DNA from: Clostridia bacterium
Lineage (GTDB): Bacteria > Bacillota > Clostridia > Oscillospirales > CAG-272
Length of the DNA: 64,000 nt
Assembly: GCA_017472305.1 (NCBI GenBank)
Contig: JAFUQP010000019.1
Location: 1-64,000 of the forward strand
Direction: 5' to 3'
The notes under the pieces were generated by a model. The model ran no database searches. It saw nothing but the letters and a program-made list of their open reading frames with translations, and was not told the origin of the DNA. Shown in pieces: positions 59,762-64,000 of this stretch. How positions within the stretch are numbered: the first letter of the stretch is position 1; every line of letters starts with the position of its first letter. Made by a program: the position numbers and the translations under genes.

Positions 59762-60388
59762 ATGAATCATTGGAACGGTAAACTATGGTATGCTTACGGC
59801 ACTTCGATGACAAGTATTAAGCAAGGAGAATACGTCCCGATTGTTGAAAAGCTTTCGGGTATGACCGTTGTAAATCTCGGTATTCCCGGCGGATGTCTGA
59901 CACCTGACGGTTACGGTAAGGGCAACAACAAGCGTGCTGTGATGAATATGGATGACGGAAAGGAAAATGCGGACCTTATCACACTTGAGGTTTTACCGAA
60001 CGAGGGAGCATTGATAGGAAACATCTATGACACGGACGATAAATCCTTCTGCGGTTGCTTTAACCAATGTTTAAGGTACTTGCAGGAAAACACCAAGGCA
60101 CAGATAGTTGTTATTATTATGATCGGTGGGAACGACAAGACACCCGAAACGGTAGTTGAAGGTAGAAAAATAACCCCGTTTGAATTTGCAGAAACAATAG
60201 ATCGCGTGGCGAAGTTAAACGGCGTTCCCGTCATAAACGTTTTCTGCGAAGCAGGCTTTGGCTACGCCCGCGTGAAATCGAGAGAATACCAGCTGGATAA
60301 CATACATCTGAACAAGCTCGGTGGAAAAAATATGGGCAACTTTGTCTGGAGCAAATTAAAGGATATTCCTTTGTGGGAAACAGAATAA
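59762..60388 (+). CDS. SGNH-fold hydrolase-like protein
   Basis: The 208-residue cytosolic protein has the SGNH layout: LWYAYGTSMTSIKQGEY at the N-terminus in place of the usual GDS block (Ser retained), VNLGIPGG near residue 40, IIMIGGNDKTPETV near 118 (the GxND block) and YQLDNIHLNKLGGKNMG near the end (D-x-x-H). Carbohydrate esterases have this arrangement, but the substrate is unknown. AAAAGGAG precedes the ATG. Confidence 0.8.
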   Translation: MNHWNGKLWYAYGTSMTSIKQGEYVPIVEKLSGMTVVNLGIPGGCLTPDGYGKGNNKRAVMNMDDGKENADLITLEVLPNEGALIGNIYDTDDKSFCGCFNQCLRYLQENTKAQIVVIIMIGGNDKTPETVVEGRKITPFEFAETIDRVAKLNGVPVINVFCEAGFGYARVKSREYQLDNIHLNKLGGKNMGNFVWSKLKDIPLWETE

Positions 60389-60457
60389 ATACACTTTTTG
60401 ACCTTATGACCCGTGTTGAAAACGTCGTTTGTCTTACAAGAAAGGAGCTTTTATAGT

Positions 60458-60853
60458 ATGCCGCTTGACAGTACGGATATATTTGTTATTGGTATAGGAA
60501 TTATAGGTGCTTTCGTTATAATCTTTTTGGTCTTTGCTTTAAAAGCCAAGCCGTCCAAGAAAGAAATGATGGCCGAAGAGGACGAAAGACTTAATGCCGA
60601 GGGCGAGATTTTTGAAACACACGCCGAGGTTGTTGATATGGCGTGCGACACAGTGTCGGTTGGTTACCAGTCGTACAAGCAGCCTAGAGCAGAAAAGCAT
60701 TTTTTCGTAAAATTCCGTGACGATGACGGTCAGATTTATGACATTCAGGTGAGCGAGGAATACTATTTTGCGTTTGAAGCGGGCCAGAGGGGTACACTTA
60801 CGCTCCTCGACGGCCAAATCGACAGCTTTGTGCTGGACGAAGAAAACCCGTAG
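60458..60853 (+). CDS. DUF2500-like membrane protein
   Basis: About 131 residues from ATG 60458, which has an AAAGGAGC site. The open frame runs 15 codons further upstream without one. One membrane segment (IFVIGIGIIGAFVIIFLVFAL) is followed by a charged linker. The beta domain KHFFVKFRDDDGQIYDIQVSEEYYFAF...GQRGTLTLLDGQI matches the DUF2500 pattern. The function is unknown. Confidence 0.75.
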   Translation: MPLDSTDIFVIGIGIIGAFVIIFLVFALKAKPSKKEMMAEEDERLNAEGEIFETHAEVVDMACDTVSVGYQSYKQPRAEKHFFVKFRDDDGQIYDIQVSEEYYFAFEAGQRGTLTLLDGQIDSFVLDEENP

Positions 60854-60898
60854 GTTCGCTTTAGTGCAGTAAGGTATAACGTACTAAACGGAGATAAT

Positions 60899-61270
60899 AT
60901 GGATATTGAGATTGAGAGGCAGTTTGTAAAAAGGTATATTGACAAGGATTATCAAGAGCGTTTATTATATGAATTTGGCTCACCGAAAAAGAGGGTCAAC
61001 GCTCTTTCGCGCTTTTCTCATAACGCCGAAGCAATTCTGAAAAAGAGTGTAAGAAAGAACGTACTTACAAGCCCTGACGGCTTTCAGGAAAAGGACCAAA
61101 CGGTCTATATAATTTCGTGGGGCGAAAATGACGGAGTGACTATGCCTCTTTCTGACGCTTTACGATATTTAGACAATTCGTATAGCTCGGTAATACTCGT
61201 TGGAAGTGATTTTTCGCTGCTCAAAGAAGAGGCAGAAACGGGATATAATAAAATTTTTTATTTGAAATAG
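60899..61270 (+). CDS. Small hypothetical protein
   Basis: The 123-residue soluble protein is not recognised. It begins MDIEIERQFVKRYIDKDYQERLLYEFGSPKKRV (landmark) and contains TVYIISWGENDGVTMPLSDAL and SSVILVGSDFSLLKEEAE, an alpha/beta pattern. CGGAGA precedes the ATG. It lies between two small membrane protein genes with short gaps, possibly one transcription unit. Confidence 0.7.
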   Translation: MDIEIERQFVKRYIDKDYQERLLYEFGSPKKRVNALSRFSHNAEAILKKSVRKNVLTSPDGFQEKDQTVYIISWGENDGVTMPLSDALRYLDNSYSSVILVGSDFSLLKEEAETGYNKIFYLK

Positions 61271-61333
61271 ATTGTACCTTTTGCCAAAGCACCCCTCTCT
61301 CTCCGAAAACATTTTTACAAAGAGGACTCTCTT

Positions 61334-61999
61334 ATGAAGCTTTTACTTAATGCGCTGATAAAATACGTAATGGGAATATTGCTCGTTTGTACAATGCTCT
61401 TTTTGCCCGCGTGGACGCTTTTCTATCCCGGGGCGTGGCTGTTTATCTGCCTCTTGTTTGTGCCTATGCTCGCTGTGGGTGCCGTGCTGTTTATAAAAGC
61501 ACCGTCACTCTTGGAAAAGCGCCTCAATAACAAGGAAAAGGAGAAGGCACAGCGAGGTGTCGTTGCCCTGTCGGGGCTTATGTTCCCTGTTGGGTTCGTT
61601 ACCTCGGCGCTCGACTTCCGCTTCGGGTGGTCAAGCGTTCCTCTATGGTGCGTTGCGGTTGCTTCAGTGCTGTTCCTTATAGGCTACGGAATGTATGCCG
61701 AGGTTATGCGTGAGAACGCGTATCTCTCTAGAACGGTTGAGGTACAGGAAAACCAAAGAGTTATCAAGACGGGACTCTACGGTATAGTCCGTCACCCTAT
61801 GTATCTTGCAACGCTGCTGATGTTTTTGCCAATGCCTCTCATTCTCGGCTCGCTTTGGGGTGTTATTCCGTTTCTCATTTACCCCGTCATAATCGTTTTC
61901 AGAATTATAAACGAGGAAAAGGTTCTCACTGAGGGGCTCGAGGGCTATGCCGAATACAAGGCAGAGGTTAAATACAGACTGATACCGTTTATCTGGTAG
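61334..61999 (+). CDS. Isoprenylcysteine carboxyl methyltransferase (ICMT)-like membrane protein
   Basis: The 221-residue protein has five to six membrane segments (for example 10-28, 32-52, 70-90, 100-118, 155-185). It carries the C-terminal SAM-binding signature GLYGIVRHPMYLATLL near residue 155 and NEEKVLTEGLEGYAEYKAEVKYRLIP at the end. It belongs to the ICMT/phospholipid methyltransferase superfamily; bacterial substrates are mostly unknown. AGAGGA precedes the ATG. Confidence 0.87.
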   Translation: MKLLLNALIKYVMGILLVCTMLFLPAWTLFYPGAWLFICLLFVPMLAVGAVLFIKAPSLLEKRLNNKEKEKAQRGVVALSGLMFPVGFVTSALDFRFGWSSVPLWCVAVASVLFLIGYGMYAEVMRENAYLSRTVEVQENQRVIKTGLYGIVRHPMYLATLLMFLPMPLILGSLWGVIPFLIYPVIIVFRIINEEKVLTEGLEGYAEYKAEVKYRLIPFIW

Positions 62000-62130
62000 C
62001 GAGCAGCGCTTGCGACTGTAGTCTGTCGCGGCGCATAGCTAATCAGCGCAGCGCTTGTCGGTAGCCTGTTTCAGGACGTTCCGAGCGAAGCTCATCTCGA
62101 AAAGCAAAATCATACTACCGAGGCAAAATA
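62000..62130. other. Gap with weak short inverted repeats
   Basis: The 130 bases hold GCGAGCAGCGCTTGCG and GACTGTAGTC-type small dyads but no supported gene or terminator. Confidence 0.4.
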
Positions 62131-62901
62131 ATGAAAAGCTACATTTTTACAGTTGACGATAATATAAGATTTCTTGCGGAGTGCGCGCGGGGAGAATACC
62201 CGAGCATTTTTTCGCACCCGTATATGCAGATGTATAAAAGACTACACGGGAGGTACGGCGTTAAGGTGCAGCTCAACCTCTTTTACGAGTGCGAGGGCTT
62301 TGACCTCTCTTATATGCCCGAGAGCTTTAAGGCAGAGCTTCTTGAAGCCTCGGATTGGCTCAAAATGTCCTTTCATTCAAAGCTCGAGAACGTAAAGCCG
62401 TACGAGCAGTCAGACTACTCCGAGGTATACGGCGACACTGCGAGAGTACATAGTGAGATAAAGAGATTTGCGGGCGAGCCTTCACTTGCAAAAACCACCA
62501 CAGTCCATTATTGCAGAACGACAGAGGAAGGGCGGCGCGCGCTTTACGACCTCGGGGTCAGGGGGCTTCTCGGGCTCTTTGGTACAGAGGAAAATCCGCG
62601 TAGCTCCTACTCTCTCCCCGAGGCTCTCGCAGAGAGGGCACGGCGCGGCGAGATTGTTGAGTGCGACGGCACAAAATACGCGTCAATCGACCTTATCCTC
62701 AACACCCTTGATATAGAAAAAATCCCGACAGCACTCGCGAGCCTTAAAGCCAGGGAGTGTGTCAGGATTATGATACACGAGCAATATTTTTACCCCGATT
62801 ATCCGCGCTATCAGCCAAACTTCGAAGAAAAGCTCGAGCTTGCCTTCGGTCTTCTTTCGGAGTGGGGTTACACCAGTGTGTTGTTTGAAGAGGTGCTTTA
62901 G
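62131..62901 (+). CDS. Polysaccharide-deacetylase-like (NodB-fold) cytosolic protein
   Basis: The 256-residue protein begins with SYIFTVDDNIRFL, where VDDN resembles the TFDD motif of NodB enzymes. WLKMSFHSKLENVKPY near residue 88 and KTTTVHYCRTTEEGRRAL near 125 supply candidate metal His residues. The C-terminal VRIMIHEQYFYPDY resembles the last motif. It lacks a signal peptide, unusual for wall deacetylases. Substrate unknown. Its stop overlaps an 18-bp palindrome. Confidence 0.7.
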   Translation: MKSYIFTVDDNIRFLAECARGEYPSIFSHPYMQMYKRLHGRYGVKVQLNLFYECEGFDLSYMPESFKAELLEASDWLKMSFHSKLENVKPYEQSDYSEVYGDTARVHSEIKRFAGEPSLAKTTTVHYCRTTEEGRRALYDLGVRGLLGLFGTEENPRSSYSLPEALAERARRGEIVECDGTKYASIDLILNTLDIEKIPTALASLKARECVRIMIHEQYFYPDYPRYQPNFEEKLELAFGLLSEWGYTSVLFEEVL

Positions 62902-62917
62902 TAAATAATAGTTTACA
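62900..62917. promoter_or_regulatory. 18-bp near-palindrome AGTAAA-N6-TTTACA
   Basis: It lies between two convergent genes, overlapping the stop of the left one, so here it cannot serve as an ordinary promoter operator. Confidence 0.35.
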
Positions 62918-62925
62918 AAATAGGG

Positions 62926-64000
62926 CTACTGACCGAATTTCTTTGCGTTCTCTTCGCCCCTCTTGCTTGCCACGTGGCAAATTACGCCGTCGGGCTTGTA
63001 GCCTAGCAGCTTCTGCACGAGGAATATTATCCTCGTTTTCATAGCGGCTACGGGACTGCGCAGCACGTGCTGTGCGAAGTAAAGGGTTATGCCGTTCTTC
63101 GCGTCGATTGTCATATCAGCGCCTGCCGCACCGCCCCAACCGAATATACCCGTGCTCTTGCCCGGGCGCGCGCATTTTACACCGAGGCCGTAGCCGTAAT
63201 CGGTTATCCAGTTGTCGCCTCGCCTGTGCTCAATTCTGTCGGTAGTCATAAGCTTAAGCGTTTCGGGCTTCAGAAGTTCTCCCTTGCGGAGCGCCTCGAT
63301 AAATTTCATACAGTCGTCGACGCTCGACACGCAGCCCGCGCCCCCGCTCTCATACTCACTGCCGAAATTATAGAAAATAATATCCTTAGATATTCTCTCC
63401 CTAACACCGTTTTCGTTAAAGCGGTACTGCGCCGCGACGGTTTCGTGGTCCCACTCGGCAGGATAGAAGGTCGAGTCGGTCATACCGCAGGGCAGGAATA
63501 TATTTTTGCGCACGAACTCACCGAATCTCTCGCCCGAGATGACCTCAACGAATGCAGCAAGCACGTCGTGGCAAAAGCTGTAGTGCCACATCTCGCCCGG
63601 CTCAAAGAGCAAGGGGCGGCGGGCAATATATCTTGCAAAATCGCGCGTTTTGCACACCCCACCCGTCTCGCGGCGAAAATCGACAAGCTCAGGCGCGTCG
63701 TGCTCGTAGTCGAAGCCCGCCGTCATTGTAAAGAGGTGCTCTATCAGTATCGGACGGGTGGCGGCTCTTACTCCGTCGCCATCGCGGACCTTCATCTCGG
63801 AGAACTCCGGCATATAGTCGGAAAGCTTATCCTCGAGTCGGAACAGTCCCCTCTCCCAGAGCATCATAGCGGCAGTAGCGGTCATAACCTTCGAGCAGGA
63901 ATAGAGATTGTATCTCTCCTTACCGTTCATTGGTATTTTATTCTCATAATCAGAATATCCCCTGAAGCGGCGGTACACGCACTCGCCCTTATGGAACACA
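62926..64000 (-). CDS. Serine hydrolase of the beta-lactamase class C/penicillin-binding family (partial)
   Basis: At least 357 residues; the gene runs past the window edge and the GTG at 63999 is unlikely to be the true start. The nucleophile motif YSCSKVMT (SxxK) lies near residue 34 of the visible part, the second-motif Tyr in MWHYSFCHD near 138, and IFGWGGAAGADM near 290 replaces the usual KTG/HTG motif. Such proteins include esterases, D-aminopeptidases and carboxypeptidase relatives. The substrate is unknown. Confidence 0.87.
   Translation of the reverse strand, partial: VFHKGECVYRRFRGYSDYENKIPMNGKERYNLYSCSKVMTATAAMMLWERGLFRLEDKLSDYMPEFSEMKVRDGDGVRAATRPILIEHLFTMTAGFDYEHDAPELVDFRRETGGVCKTRDFARYIARRPLLFEPGEMWHYSFCHDVLAAFVEVISGERFGEFVRKNIFLPCGMTDSTFYPAEWDHETVAAQYRFNENGVRERISKDIIFYNFGSEYESGGAGCVSSVDDCMKFIEALRKGELLKPETLKLMTTDRIEHRRGDNWITDYGYGLGVKCARPGKSTGIFGWGGAAGADMTIDAKNGITLYFAQHVLRSPVAAMKTRIIFLVQKLLGYKPDGVICHVASKRGEENAKKFGQ

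Overview
This window looks like part of a Gram-positive, endospore-forming, anaerobic Clostridia chromosome, probably an uncultured gut lineage. Evidence: spoIVB, a SPOCS/LysM spore protein, HPr kinase, a proofreading-deficient DNA polymerase I, a DUF362/ferredoxin protein, many lipoproteins with the Leu-Ala-Ser-Cys type lipobox, strong GGAGG ribosome binding sites and many TTGACA-17-TATAAT promoters.

Layout. 0-1.6 kb: start of the S10 ribosomal operon (rpsJ, rplC, rplD) on the minus strand with its promoter and a long leader. 1.8-5.6 kb: a membrane protein translationally coupled to polA. 5.7-8.4 kb: SPOCS/LysM gene and hprK. 8.6-11.8 kb: foldase-like lipoprotein, unknown gene, spoIVB. 11.8-17.7 kb: an apparent island for sugar-acid or oligosaccharide use (SDR, cupin, glycosidase, enolase-family dehydratase, UlaG-like hydrolase, divergent AraC regulator). 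It carries a decayed in-frame gene chimera and is bounded by a second, broken spoIVB 3' end. 17.7-24.8 kb: Fic protein with its own DNA-binding domain, typA, YitT, and serC-serA. 25-33.3 kb: very large surface lipoproteins and an ImmA-like protease pair. 33.3-41.2 kb: a MoxR/DUF58/VWA operon whose last coupled gene encodes a cysteine-rich lipoprotein. 41.9-50.2 kb: a 1662-residue surface lipoprotein, its cytosolic paralogue, a 56-residue glycine-rich peptide and a secreted beta-sandwich protein. 50.5-64 kb: housekeeping and accessory genes (PHP phosphoesterase, DUF362, DUF4097, GDPD, tRNA-Glu, AraC, rRNA methyltransferase, SGNH hydrolase, ICMT-like, serine hydrolase cut by the window end).

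Most interesting. (1) The MoxR-VWA operon is coupled by overlapping start/stop codons to a lipoprotein with an eight-cysteine cluster, suggesting a dedicated client for a chaperone/metal-insertion machine. (2) Several arrays of very short perfect hairpins separated by fixed linkers (TCGATAT/ATATCGA at 59 kb, TGAAGT at 31 kb). One related hairpin block appears to interrupt a spoIVB remnant with a short imperfect duplication, so these blocks may be mobile. (3) An 18-bp palindrome TGTAAA-N6-TTTACA, or a near match, recurs in six intergenic regions. (4) A toroid plus four-beta-sandwich surface protein sits beside a signal-less paralogue and an unlisted 56-residue peptide gene. All assignments come from reading the sequence; no database search was run.
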